Origin: Rallus limicola
Taxonomy: Eukaryota > Chordata > Aves > Gruiformes > Rallidae
Direction of reading: 5' to 3'
NCBI GenBank assembly: GCA_022605955.1
Contig: JAKCOZ010000032.1
Location: forward strand, 3,286,001 to 3,350,000
DNA length: 64,000 bases
This document shows, in pieces, positions 1 through 13,567 of this stretch. Made by a program: the position numbers and the translations under genes. Within the stretch, counting starts at the first letter, position 1. Each line of letters begins with the position of its first letter. The notes beneath the pieces were generated by a model. That model made no database searches and was not told the origin of the DNA. It saw only the letters and a program-made list of their open reading frames with translations.

Positions 1-3000
1 AAATTACAGCTTGACCACCTGGATGCAAAGACATCCATATAGTTTAAATAATTTAATGACCAGAAAGCCAAGCACTTTCCCACATCTAAAGCAACGTGCA
101 AACACTACAGCTATCGCAGGCCAAGAGTGAAGTACCACCTTTCTACATAGCTTCCTCTAGTGCATAACTAAACATATGCCAACCTTTGAAAATACAAACC
201 ATATATGTTGCTGAAGAGCAATTTATTTTTTAACGCCACAACAGAAAATCTTCTCAAACCCAGAAGAATACATATTATCTGAGTTGTACTCCTACAACTC
301 ATTTATGCCTACCTGTAAATAAGAGATTGTAATCTAGCTTCTTACAATTAGGTAACCTTACACAACTGGGTTGTGCTTTTTTATTCATTACTGTTAATGA
401 ATTGAAATGATTTCACATATCAATAGCTACAGCGTCTGCAAAACTTCAACAAAAGCTTCCACAATAAAGCATTAATTCAAGCTAATAAATCCTGCCCAAA
501 GTCTTCCTTTTAAATATAAATTAGCTAGTAAGTACCACTAGGAAGATTTAAATACGAAGCCTTATAAAATATATTTTAATATTTACTAGCATTAGCACTG
601 GAGAGAGCATATACAGCTGCATACAGCTTACATACTTCAGAGAAGCTCAGGCAACCAACGCCATACGGTATTGCCATAGGCAGCCAAGCTAGCTGCTTGG
701 CTGAGACAAACACAGGCAGAGACCCATGTAAAACAAACCCACCTTAGATACATGTGTAATCACATGCTATTAAGGTAAACGCAATTGGGCTTAAGAACCC
801 TCAAGATGAACACTGGCAACGACTGTGCCTGCGCTGTTGCGGATGTGCAATGGATTTCCCAGCACAAGGCACACAGCAGCCCTTCTGCAGCCTCCCAGGT
901 GTGTCACTGCTGTTTTGAGAAGAGTTATTATAGAAGAAAACAGGAACTTGAACCCAAGTACTTTGGGTGCTTTGAGAAATGAAGAACGCAGCTAACAGTA
1001 TTGATCCTTTGAGTGTTTGACAGCTTTAAACTCAAGAACAGCACACGCTTATGGAAGGCCTGTGATTTGCAGCTGTACTTGACTCCAGCACATGGTTCCC
1101 ATGTTAGACACACTCGCCCAACTTCTACACTAACTAGCACTTACTTACAACCAAGTTATTGATAATTCCAGGTCTGTTAACACTGACATCTACTTGTCCT
1201 ACACCGCTCCCCTTCGCTGTACTGCTTTAGGTGCCCCCAAAGCTCAGCTTCACTTGTGTCTACTAAAAATCCAGACCCAAGAGTTCTGTCTATACCACTT
1301 GCAAACCACTACATCCCAAGCAGATGTTAAAGACAGTCACTGAGAGCACAAAAAAGTTGTGATTATTAGCACATGTGAAATAGGCTTCTTAATACATTCA
1401 CATTAATAAAACTACTTAAATGACACTTCCAGATGCAAACTAAAAACAAAGCAAAGCAAAGAAATATTTGCAACTGTCTTAGACACCACCTGGAAGATCT
1501 GCAGAACTAAAAGGAAAACCACCACTGTCTGAGGTACAGCTGTACACTGTGTAGCTGCTCTATAATTAGAGGAACACCTATGCAGAAGTTAACCATCCTT
1601 AATGAAAGCACTTTCAGACATACTAAGATGTTTGGCTGCAGTTGATTAAAGCTGCAAGCGTTCCTTATTGCTATAGTGCAATACTAACACCATACACAGT
1701 AAAAGTTGGAACTACAGGCAAGTACAAGAGACAAGCTGACCCAAAACATAAGCTCAAAGCACCAGGAAAGCAGGGGATTTTCTTCCTAAAAAAAAAGTTT
1801 AAGAGGTACTTGAATACTAATTTGATAATTAGAATTACAACTGTATGGAGAATTAATGGTGTGTGAAAAAGAAAACAGCAAGCACAGAAGATCAAATAGT
1901 TCTTCTACCACATAGGAATGAAGGAAACTTTTAGAAAACTGTTGGTACTGGAGTTTGTTTTCCCCCTTTCCTTCTTCTGGAATAAGAGAGGTCTATGAAC
2001 TTCCTAAATTTGGGGTGTTTATGGAATTGTAGCACTACCAGTTGAAGGGGAATCTATACATCAGCCAATAACCAACTAGGTCATTTGCTGTTTTTTTTCC
2101 CTAAAGAAGTCTTAAAAAAAATCACCACAACCAGAGACAGATGGCAGAAGCCTCTGACTTGTTCTTGTTCCAGTGCTGCAATGTCCTCTGAATAAAGTCT
2201 TCTCTCGTAATGTTCATTGCAAACCTCTCAAGATCTAACCTGTGGCCACTATCACTTTATTTTGTCTGTCAACCAAAACCTATTTGCTTCCATCATCTGC
2301 CATTGAAACAAATCAACAACAATCAACCCCTTAGAGCTTGTTGCCCCAGCCAGCTTTCAACTCTCCTGAAGTGTTTACCCATTCATTTTTAGAGGAAAGT
2401 GACACCCATGTGATACTTTGCTATTCACATAGAGAGAAAGGAAATGCCTTGGTTGACTTCAAAGTCTGCTTCAGTCTGGTCCTGTTTAATCTCTCTCTCT
2501 GCCTCTTTCCTAGTTTCTCACTAAGTCACACGTCCATTTCCATTGCCTCTCAGAATGAGTCAGGTTCAGACCAGGAGACTCTCCTGGCTCATGTCTCCTG
2601 GCATAGAGGTGCAAAGCATCAACCACAAATTCGATCTTCTTACCTTTGTCTATAGAAGGCTTAGAAGGGATCGAAGCTGCCACATCTCTGAACTGACAAA
2701 ATGCCTCCCTCCAAAGACACCCTTTGCATCTCATGTTTAAAGCTTGTGTTTGCTGATAACACTTTAGTAACAGTCATATGATTCAGTTTCAAATGGTTTG
2801 GAGTAAAACAATGTAGAAGTTGCTACGCTTTCAGTATGTAAGGCAACAGATTGTTTTCTCATAAATAAAAGCAACTGATGACCATTTACAATGAAGCCAA
2901 GCATTTCAATTTGTCATAGGCAAAATAACTATGTTTACTCGAAAATTTCTGGTTTTTCAGATATATATATAAGAACGTAACTGAAGTGGTGTTAGTGCCG

Positions 3001-6000
3001 ATCCTTCAGAAAGCAAACCAAAAATACCCAAAAGAAACACCACCCACAAAAACCCCAAACTAAACCATTATTTTTTCCAGAATCACAGAGTTCTAACTAG
3101 TTCCACACACAGAAAGCAATGGAGTTGTACAGACTGCCAGACTGGAAAAAAAGCATCTTTTAATGGCCCTTCCTACGAGTCACTACAGTCATTAAAGAGA
3201 GGTTAGATAACATGTATTTCTATCACTCAGCAAAGTCTGAAAAGATTTCTCTAAGTGGTAGTCAACGGCTTATTAAAGAAACAGATCCATCTAGTGGTAA
3301 CACTAGCCTTATGTAATGCCTGTGTCGAGCAGGAACAGGGAGGAGGACCGGGGGCCAAACCATTACGCCACCAGAAAGAGCATCGGTAATCAAAGTTTCA
3401 CTCCAAGTCAAGTAGGGAGAACTTTGCTTCTCCTGAAGCTGCTGAACAAGCCTTTTCAAATTATTTGGTTTACAAAACATTGGCACTTAAAATCTTTAGA
3501 AAGGACTGAACATCACTGCTCACACTTGTCAGCCAGTATCAGCATCAGATAGTTGCAGAAAAAAACCCTCAAATACATAAGGCAAGGGAACTGCTGAAAC
3601 ATTCCCCAGAAACTCCAATTCAAAGTATCCTAAACCACTTCAAAAAAACATTTTTTTTTTAAAATCAGGATGGCTTTGACTACATCTGTGCCCAAACTGT
3701 CTCCAGTTTTTGAGAAGCAGCATGCATTGTTATTTGCTCCGGTGTTATTGTCATAACAATCCAGAGCAGGAATGGTCCTAGGGGAAGAGAGAAAAAACTC
3801 CAGCATGCCAAAACCTGCAATTTTAGGCCTGTCACAGCACTCCTGGTAAGAAGTGCTGGAAAAGCTAATAAGGGCTCATCTAATAATGAATTGAAAATGA
3901 CAGTAAAATTAGCATCACTAGTCACGATTTCATGGTAAATAGACCTTGTCAAAATACATCATTATGCAGTTTTTCAGCAGAAATCTCAGACTTGGTTACT
4001 TGGCACCTCAGGCCATCTTGATTAGAAACCAAAAGCACTGCAACAACAGAATAAATGGATTAAAAACCATGACATGCCTCAACATGCAGCTGCAGAGGAG
4101 GATGAAGATACACAAATTGCTCCAGGGAACCAGTTTCCCACCTTACCCTAATTCCTCCTCTGTGCCCAACTCTGGCCAAGGTAAGCTATCAGTGATGACA
4201 CTTACAGATAGCACACGTCAAGAAAAAGTACAGTTAAACACGGATTGAAGTGAAACAGCTGGCTTACTACTACTGCTGGGCTCAAGCGAGTGCAGTAGAG
4301 TGTTCTGTTCAGCAGAACCACCAGCCGAGCTGAGATCCACCCTGACTCCTTGGTGCCTTAAATATGGGAAACAAAACCAAATGCAAAGGGAAGGACTGGT
4401 TCTGTTACCTGACAGAGCAGAAAGCCTTTTGAAGCAGGGGCTGCACAGCAACATAGTTATGGACTGAACACAGACACCCATATGTAAAGGCAGCAAGCCC
4501 ACAAGCAGTCACAACAGTGTCTGAGCTCTCCCCTCCCTGATTCTCTCAGAAAGAGAGCAGAGGTTTGTGTTCGCCCCAAGGAACCACTTGCTGTTCGTAC
4601 ATTCAATAAATTCTTTTGATTTGGTGTGATGAACAAGTGTGAGGTCTATGAACTCAAGTCATGGGCAACAAATTGGCACCCTGTTTGAGGGCTCTATATC
4701 CTGTATCCTTTTGAATGCTGTGAAGCTACCACAGTTTAATTCCTGGAGGAAATGGGAAGGAATCACACCTTCACTGCACTGGGAGCTTTCATGAAAAGAG
4801 TAGGCATCTGCTAGAGAGCTTCTCCCCTAGCAAAGGCAGCAGGAAGGCAGTCAGCCTCAATCCCAGAGCTCTCTTCTGGTCCCTGGGACTTTATAAAAAG
4901 AAACACCTATGAGGAAGTCATTTCAGAGTGGAGTCCCAGGGATAAATTCAGTACTCAAATAACGCCCAAAGGAAAAAAAAAATTGAGCAACTGAACATAG
5001 AACAAGGATCACAATCACACTTTTAAGCAAAAACTTACATCAACTGCTCACAGGTGAAACTATTGCCAAAATTACTATTTATTTTTTCTCTCCATTAAAC
5101 TGGTGCAAGGCTCCAACACTGGGGTTAGCAGAGCTGCATTATTTATTCATACACAACTAAAGCTCACTTTGCACAAGAACTAGAATCCCAGTGCTGTATC
5201 AATGCTTTAAAACCACTAATTTGAGACTGAACTTAACGTTACACAACAGCATCTGTGTTGTCCAACCTGGATTTGATGATTTCATTTTTATTGTTACTCC
5301 CACTTTGATTGTTAAGCATCTTTTGTAACAAGTACCCATGGATAGATAAGTGGGCAGTGTTTATTTACATGTCTCTTCTTCTGTGCCAAGGGATACACCA
5401 ACTGCAGAGAGAGGGATTGAACCATTACACAGGAAAGCAAGCGTTCTTGACAGCTAACTGTCAAGGACTAAACTTATATCAGATGAAATTATAATAAAAC
5501 CACAATTTCTGTGAAAATATTTTTTTTTACTGCAGACCTTTCGTATTTCAGAGAAGAACTGCATTTCTTTCTTTCATGTATTTCCCATGATACAATCCCT
5601 GGTAGAACCAGCTAGAACATGGAAAAATATTAAGAAAACAGAACCTAGTCGGGTGACAGCACTGACATACATTATGACACCACCAACTTTATCACACATG
5701 ATAGAGTTCAATGAAAAAATGGATTTAACGTGCCTGTACACAGCACTCCACTGGGACACTTGTGTACTTTTGGAAGTAAGCTGATGGGTCAGATGAAATC
5801 GAATCAAAAGCTCAAGAACTTAAATGACAATAAAGGAGAAAACTGCCTGGGAACAGCAGAGCTGCAGAAGAAAACTGCTGAGCTGCAAACTGACTGACAA
5901 GCTGGTGAAAACCACTTCCGGGTTACTCACCTCCTGCTTTAGGAGTTCTGAGGCAGGCTTACCTTCACCCTAACTACTCACATACATCTAAGTAGCTCTG

Positions 6001-6567
6001 ATGCCACGCTGGCTCCAGTGCCTAGGTACACAGGGTTTGAAAAGGCGACGCAGGAGAGCGGCAACAAGAACATGGTAAAGGCCAGCACTGTTTCGGCATC
6101 GCTGCAGTTAACGTGAAGACCCACTGGCACAGCAGCAAGCTGCAGCAGGCACAGGGTTTGCAGGCCCCATCTGACCTGCGCAGCCCCGCACAACACAACA
6201 TGTAACAAGGCGCCAACAGCCAGGCTGCCAGGCTACAGCTACTCCTCACAGGTGAAACTTAAGCTGGGAAATGAAGTTGCTACTGCATACCTTTCATACG
6301 GGTACAGATGTATGTGTGGATACACAGATACCTATTTCCGCACAGGCAGCAAGTCAAGCGTGGCACAGGGAGAAGCTGCTTTCTCTTGTGCCCTCTATTT
6401 TCCTGTTACCTACACAGCAACTGCTGCCCTGCTTATGCATTCAATAATCACACCTCCAAGTCATTTCGATGTGCATGGAAGGCTTTTCCATAAAATCTGA
6501 CATGTCTTCTCACAAAGGTGATGGCATAGCAGATGGGAAGTTTTGGGACTTGACATGTGTGCTGCTT
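1..6567. other. Non-coding, intron-like AT-rich DNA
   Basis: I see no convincing gene here. The DNA is AT-rich with few CpG dinucleotides, and open frames are short and broken, as expected for a bird intron or intergenic spacer. An A/C-rich low-complexity stretch lies at about 3014-3066 and an A-run/T-run pair near 3643-3660. Several isolated splice-donor-like sites occur on the minus strand, for example the ACTCACCT motif near 5926-5933, but none bounds an exon I could defend. Confidence 0.6.
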
Positions 6568-6585
6568 CCCCCCCCCCCCCCCCCC
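6568..6585. repeat. Poly-C tract (18 C)
   Basis: An uninterrupted run of 18 C on the plus strand, G on the minus strand, flanked by unique AT-rich sequence. Such runs are length-unstable and often mis-sized in assemblies. The minus strand could form G-quadruplex-like structure. Confidence 0.95.
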
Positions 6586-6685
6586 ACCATACCAATTAAT
6601 TGTTACAAAGCAATGTCTGATTTACAGTAACTTCAAAAAGACTCCATTTGGTATTTTTATAAGCTCTGCAAACATGCTAGGAAGC

Positions 6686-6761
6686 CTGCTTTGGTAGGGG
6701 GGTTGGACCCGATGATCTCTCAAGGTCCCTTCCAACCCCTACAATTCTGTGATTCTATGAT
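6686..6761 (+). mobile_element. CR1 LINE 3' tail, 5'-truncated
   Basis: The plus strand carries the characteristic end of an avian CR1 non-LTR retrotransposon: a GGTTGGACCCGATGATCTC block, then a GGTCCCTTCCAACCC block, ending in ATTCTGTGATTCTATGA. CR1 copies end in short ATTCTRTG-type repeats rather than poly-A, and this one does. Only about 75 bases remain, so the reverse transcriptase region is absent and the copy is dead. The 3' end is sharp at about 6761; the 5' boundary is approximate. Confidence 0.9.
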
Positions 6762-9700
6762 ATTGAACAAGCAGAAATCAGGCATCATATTTTTCCTTCA
6801 GATAAGCAATAGAATCACTTATTACCTTTTGTGTTTAGGTACAGCAAGATGAGGAAGGGCTGGTACTGATGCGCAGAGAATTGTTTCTTTCCTCTGTGTT
6901 GAGCTGACAGACATATTTAAAATGAAATCTGTAGACCTAAGCCATGGTGCAGTGAAGTGTAGGTGCACCTATCGGGAATTTTGATGTCACAGGAAGTGAT
7001 GCCCTTTAAGAAACAGACCAAGACTAAGCACAGCATCTTGATTTGGCACTCACGTCCATGGTCAGCTCCAGGCCCTGTCCCACGGGCCATTGACCAGAGA
7101 GAGCAGCACCAAGAGCCTTCCATTAAAGCACACATGCCATCACTTAGTGGAGCAGCTCAAGCTGCGCCAGGTCCCTCATACCAGAACTTATTTATTGCCA
7201 CATTATTTCTGAAAGCAGGATTAACTGGGGTGGTACTGAATTACATTCTCAAGAATTTAGTGACATTTAGTAGGATTTCTTAGTCCTACTTAACCCTGCC
7301 TAAGCACCAAACCGGATCCCACTTTTTTTGACAGTCAGAGGCACACAGAGCCTCAAAACACATCATTTGAGGAATCCTCAGAGATTTCCATACAGTGCAC
7401 ATACTTGTGTACCAAAAGAACAGTTTAATACACAATACAGGGAGTCTGCATGACAAGGGATGACTTGTGAGCATGAATTCTGTGTATTCTTCCTCAAGAT
7501 TGCTGCTTCCTCCCACTCCCAGTCTTGTCTTTTTCTTACTGCTCTCATTAGCCAGTGGATGAAACAAACACTGTATGAATTCACACCTGGTTTTGCCTCT
7601 GGCCTCCTCGTGACATAGCCACCCACAGTTGAGAGAGGGGTTCTGTTCACTCCCAATGTTGGTTAGCCTCTTCAGGTGAGAATTACTTTCCTTCCACTTT
7701 TCCAGGCTTAGCCATTTGCACTCAACAGGATTGAGCTTTACCCTAATACAAGGAGATGTCATCCTAAGCAAAGCTAGGATAGTAACCCCCTGCATCAAGT
7801 AGAAAGGTACAACTGGCAGCTATCATCTTCCATTGATAAGCCAGGGCATTCAGAAGGCTGGACTTAACTCTTATCATCCCACTCCCACACCAGACGGCTC
7901 TGCCCAGCTATTTGAGGAAAGGGAGCAGCAAGGAAAAGGTGACACCCAGAGCAGCCCAGTCTCTGCTAATGGACACAGCAAAAAAACCTAACATCTCCAA
8001 AAGAGCAATTTTCCATCTCCCACTAGGATCACATCCTGGCTTTGGAAGTTCTTACATCTCTTCTTATTGTTCAGTTCTGTGCACATGCAGATTCAGTGTG
8101 CCAACTGAACCCAGGCTCCTTTTCCTTCTTTTTTTGACTGAACAAAGGATGATACTGCAATATGAAAAGTAGGTTACAAAGACAATAGGGAAAACCAACA
8201 ACGAATACCATAGCAACATTTATACTTGGGGATATGTTTGGTGGGGACTTTTTGACATTAAGAAAAACTTTAAAACCCCTCAGGGAGGAAAAGCATCCTG
8301 CTCATTTAGTATGAAAAATTATGTTTCATCATTTCACCTCCAAGCTAAAGGACTGAAGACCTTCACAGCAACTCACAGAAATAAAGCCAGTGTCTACCAT
8401 ATGGTTCTGACAACTGCACTAAAATCCAACCTCTTGGAAATTTAGCAGTGTAAGAATTAATTACACTAGGAATTGGAATTCATACATTGAGTATTATCTA
8501 TTTTATGCTTACCAATATATATAATTTACTCTTTGTAACTTAGAGTTAGATATCAAATTGATAGCACATTCAACACTGTTTTCATACCTCTTATTTACTA
8601 CCAAGTTGATGTTTTCACAGCTTTTTTAATACTTGTCATTTACTATCATTTTCTTCAAATATTATTCTCTGTTTTATTGTCATCTGCAGAAATAAAACTG
8701 TCATAGGAATGCTTTGCATTATGTAAATGAGGTATATTTTTTCTGTGTGTGGTTTTGGAGCGGGGAGGTACTTTGGTTTTCCACCTTTGTAAAACTACCC
8801 TGCAGAGCAGGGAACCTAAGCCATGCAAAGTCATTCCACAGTATTAGACTTGCCATGAGGAAAGTCACAAGCTACATGGCAGGTAACTTGCTTGGCTGTA
8901 GGAAGTCCTACCTTCAGCATACCTTTTCAGTACCCACTCTGGTAACTTGTGATGTTTGTTCTGTGAGGATTGGTTTGCTAAAGAAATAAAATTCAATTCT
9001 TTAATTCTAGAACTGACACTAACAGATACAAACATTCAGCATCCAAGAAGCTTAAGCTATTGAGCAACACTTCTCTGAGGGTCTAACCATAATTACCAGG
9101 GCTAAACCATATTGTCTTACACTTTCAGATAAATTACAAAGTATTAGTACTGGAACTTAACACTGTCATCTAGAATTTTAGTTTAAGTACAACCACTGTT
9201 GATCATCTTTTGGATAATTATACACAGTGCAGGTCTTCACATAAAATAAGTATGAAATCTGAGCTATTTGCTGCTCAAGCATCCTTATAACAAACTTCAG
9301 TCTAAGTATATAAGTACAGTATCACAAAGAAAACTTCAGGATAACCATTCTACCATTTGTGGGTCAAGAAATACCACCTCTTCTTTTTTGCTCCACGACA
9401 TCAAGGATACAGAAATATCAGATCCCACACAAAACACACGAAGCGCTCAGCAAGTCCCTGAGAAGTTAACAGCCACAAATATTTACTTACCAAGATTTCC
9501 AGGAAAGAGCAAGTACTTTGGATCCCTCAAAGGCTTCAGGAAGTCACCCCTTTTTACTGATCAGGTAGGGGGTCACCCACAATTACAAGTCCCTGCTGAA
9601 ACTTCTGTTCTTCACTTTCCCTTGGTTTCTGCTAAAACCATTGACCTAATAGAACAACTGATACATTAGGAATGGTTTACTATCATCTATACAAGTTATC

Positions 9701-12700
9701 TGCTCTTTACAAAACTTGACATTTTTTGCTAGAAACGTGACATTTTACAGTTCAAGAAAAAACATAGTTAACCCAGCAATCTTCCAAAGCAAATTCTAGT
9801 CAAACATCATACACACAGTGGAGAAACCAAAGGCACAAGTATCAAAACTGAAATTAATTTTCACTCTTCCCTTTCAGCTCCTCTGTCCAGAAGAGCAGTG
9901 GAAAGCAATGCTGTGTTCTCCCCCCTGCAATCTCCAATACACAAAAAGCACTCCAAAAGTTAACACCTTACATGAAAACCAACTCTCTTGCCCCTCTCCA
10001 AGTGCTCATGAAGATGACTGCAACCCTAGGGGAAAGGCAGGGACTCGGGGCTTCTGAAGGTAGAGACACCACGTCAAAGGCTTCTCCCAAAGAGGCCCAG
10101 ACCAAGCTGGCGCTTTACATTTTCTCCTCAAGAACTCCAGTGGAAAACATTTAGGGAAAGGAAACTGCAAGTTGCTAACCCAAAACACAGCAAAAGAAAG
10201 CACCACCAATGTCAACAAGCATTGACAGCCTGTCAGGAATTATTTGTTTATCACCTTGGACTCAACTGAGAGCACCCGTCAATCTCTGAGCAGCCTTCAT
10301 CTGTCATTATGGGAAGATCACATCTCTCTACTGTAGAAAGTTTTAACTGTATATTCTTGTTCTGTCATTGCTTTCAAGCTCCTGCTGCTTATCCTTCAAA
10401 AACCTGAATGCCAAAAATAGTTGACAGCCATAATGCAGCATCAGTCTTAAAATCTGGCTTTAGATCAGGACTAGGAACGGCACACAGAATTTAGGGTGGA
10501 AGTTCCCTCTATCCCTTGTAGTCATTGCAATCTGCTGGAAGAACTGCAGATATTACCTACAAGCTTCGAAAAGGAAGTTATTATCTGTTATTTTCTCCTA
10601 TTTTTGCAGAACATGACTACATAAAGCAGATGGAATATGTGATCTCGTCTTCACTTAAGCATTAGAAAACTGAAAAAATATCACTATCATTGCCTACTGA
10701 TCAAAGAAGGGAGATTTATGACTTCAGCCCTTAAAAAACCCACCACACACAGCAGAAAACCAACCCAAAAAAACACCACCAGACAAAAACCACCAAAGCA
10801 TCTAGGTTATGAACATGGCTTGTACTCCACCCTGCCAGCTCTAAGATAGGAAACTCTTAATGCTGAAAAACATAAGACAAATCTGTACTCCATACAAAAG
10901 CTAATCACTTCTCTTAGTGAAGCAGTAAGTCTGGTACTCTGGTAGTTGATCCTGTGGTTCAGAAACACTCATAATTTATTTTTACTGCCTGCACACAAGA
11001 ACAGAGAGACCACAAAAAAGTAAAATTGAGAGGCTTGAACAGCAACAAACTCCTGAATACCAAATGCAAGATAAAACAACACTGAAGATCCAGATCTGGC
11101 ATGTCAGCAAAAGGCTCCCTCTAAAAGTACCAGGAGTCTCCCTGGGGTAACAAGGCTCTACCAGACGCAGAAGCTTCAAGGACCCCAAATCCAGAAGCAA
11201 ACCAAGCAACTCAGGAGCCTAAAGGAACTTTCTAGTTCTGTCCTTAATTATCTGCTGACATACACTTCAGACAGGTGCTGTACTAAGACCAGCCTCTGTC
11301 AACACCCCAGAGAGCTACTGTCAAGTGACTGAGCTGCTTCTTCCTCATAGAAGTAAGTGGGCAGGGGAGAAAGAAATCCCAAGTGCCAAACGCTTAGCCT
11401 CAAACCCAAGGAAGTCATAGAACTCAATGCTCGAGATTGGAGGCCACCATTACATATGGAAAGAGACAAGTCTGGGATTGAAGTCAAATGAGGAAAGAAA
11501 CCAAACCACCATCACCACCACACACCTGGAAAAAGACCTGTGATCTAGTTGGGTGGGTACACATATTGTTTGAGGTTCAGCTCCACAAGAAAAGCTTGTT
11601 AATTAATTTTGTGCCTTAATTTCTAGAGAGTTAGCTGGCTTTTAGTCACAAGAAAAACTGTCTGACTTCTTAGATGTAGTTAACTAAGCTGCCTATGGAA
11701 ACCAATCAAAGGTTTTTTGAAGGATTTTCTTTTGGTTTGTTTTCATTTTAATTTGGGAAAGTGGCTGGGAAAAAATTGTGTACAATCTGCTTTTGCCAGT
11801 GTCCTCCACACCCAGGAGTCCACATGAATGAAAAAAAAAAATTATCCAAATAGCATTGACAGAAGAACCCCAGGCCACTGCCACAAAAAAAGAAAGTGAA
11901 GGAAATACACTAGGAGGGGAACAAACACGTAAAGGAGAGTAGGAGACAGCAAGACAACAAATACTACAAAAATCTGGAGCTGGGAATGCTCCTTTACTAC
12001 ACACTACTCGTTAGTTTGTCCTGATTATGGGCAGTTTCAATCTCTCTTGAACCACTGCAATTTCTTTAATTTATCCCATGAGTAAATGGAAGAAATAATG
12101 AATATTGAATGCTCAAGCTTTTAAGCCACCAAATGTTCTTCTTTAAGATGACAAAAAAAAAGAAAAAGAAGGGAATGACATTTTTAAGGAGAGACTATAA
12201 ACACAATATGGTCATTTTCATATGGCTGTCCATAGCAATTAAGTGGAAGAAAGTGGTACTTAAATGAACTAGCAGAAGGTAAAGCACTTATTTTTCCCCC
12301 TCATTTCCTTCCTATAATAGTTCTTTAAAACAAAAAGCATTGCGCTTCATCATCAATCTTTGTTCATCAGTTCAGAGAGATGAACACAGCGCATATAAAC
12401 CAAGCAGCACATGACAGAAGCCACAGTAGCACCTATGAAAAAAGCATTTTTCTTATTTTCCAGTGTTCTTTCATGTCCATTTCATTGATTCACTTACTGA
12501 ATTTAAGATTAAGAACACAAACAGTTAGGCCAGTCCAACACTGTCTACCGTAATGAATTACTGGTATAAAAATAATCTGCATTAAAGAAGAGGAACAAGC
12601 ACTAAGCTTTCTACAAGAAAAACAACTGCTACTTACAAACAACAGGAAGGGACAGGCTCTTCCACATTCTCCAGACATTTGTCAGTCTTCAGAGCTGTGA

Positions 12701-13450
12701 AAACTTTTATGAACTAATACACTTTACAAACCCCAAAGTTTCATCAGAGGAGCATAAAGTACCTCTTGAGCTAGTTCACAAAACTACTACTAGAGGCAAA
12801 AACACATCTACCATCAACTGAGCAATGCAGTAATTGGATTATTCCCTTGACAGCCTTCTAACAGTATTATTCCTAAGCGTTCCCAGACAATTTTTTCAAA
12901 ATAAGGTGTTACAGCCTTTAGCTTTAACGGTCAGTGCCAAGTTTAGAGCATGAATTCCACACACACACAGAAAAATGGGTTGGCTTATGGTTTTTTGGAC
13001 AGTGCTTAATCCAAGTCTTGGAATCCAGTTTCAGTTTTCAAGTATCTCTAATTCCTTTCTTCTAAGCTTCCATCAGGAAATACCCGACAAAGATTACCTA
13101 CATAGATACCAACAGACAAAAGTGATTTTCAGGAGGCAGCAAAGCATGGAGATCACAGAGTTCAAGAGATTTTGTCATTGGTACAGAGACGTTTCAGGCC
13201 TAAGGTTTTTAACCCAACTCACATGAGTACAGGTTAAGAAGAATAAGTTCCACCAATAGTTGTATTTTCAAGATAGATACAACAAAAGATTTCTATTACA
13301 TTTCTCATATTTTTAGACTTCCAAACAGCCTTCTGAAAGATACAACAGGAGGGGCACTCAACACATGAGTTAGAATTTAGAGCGGTTGAACCCTGCAATA
13401 AAACAAGCGACAGACTGCACATTCCCTCAGAAAAAGCCAATTTCTTCCCT
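6762..13450. other. Non-coding, intron-like DNA
   Basis: No supported gene. The longest open frame is on the minus strand at 7286-7798 (170 codons). It has no recognisable domain and does not fit an exon model, so I treat it as chance. An A/C-rich low-complexity stretch at about 10735-10800 (repeated CCACCA and AAAAAC words) resembles the one near 3.0 kb. Isolated donor- or acceptor-bounded short open segments near 8.9, 9.5 and 10.6 kb on the minus strand are not phase-compatible with one another. Confidence 0.6.
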
Positions 13451-13567
13451 CTAACCATCAACATATTTCATAGTCTCAGTTTTCTTAAGACCAATGGCTG
13501 AAGCTAAATTAATAGAAAGTTTCAGTTTGGAGTCCTTTAAATACTCTGAAGTCTTTATAAGTATCTT
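13451..13567 (-). CDS. Candidate terminal coding exon (unknown gene)
   Basis: On the minus strand a good 3' splice site (pyrimidine-rich stretch ending TTGTACTGCAG) sits just before base 13567. It opens a 38-codon frame ending in TAG at 13451-13453. The peptide is lysine-rich and looks helical, starting KILIKTSEYLKDSKLK and ending ETMKYVDG. I do not recognise it. The same frame stays open upstream of the acceptor, so the exon boundary is inferred. Its required entry phase (0) does not match the exit phase of the candidate exon at 14548-14666, so a further exon would be needed, or this is chance. No poly-A site was assigned. Confidence 0.18.
   Translation of the reverse strand, partial: KILIKTSEYLKDSKLKLSINLASAIGLKKTETMKYVDG

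Noticed and set aside
7286..7798. 170-codon minus-strand open frame
   Set aside because: No domain, signal or splice structure fits. Frames of this length are expected occasionally in 64 kb.
8910..8970. Minus-strand open segment with acceptor-like and donor-like ends (KLPEWVLKRYAEG)
   Set aside because: The donor GTAGGA is weak, and the phase does not fit the other candidate exons.
9491..9556. 66-bp minus-strand segment with good acceptor and GTAAGT donor (KRGDFLKPLRDPKYLLFPGN)
   Set aside because: Only one frame is open and its phase does not join any neighbouring candidate. It was kept out because short open segments with splice-like ends are common by chance.
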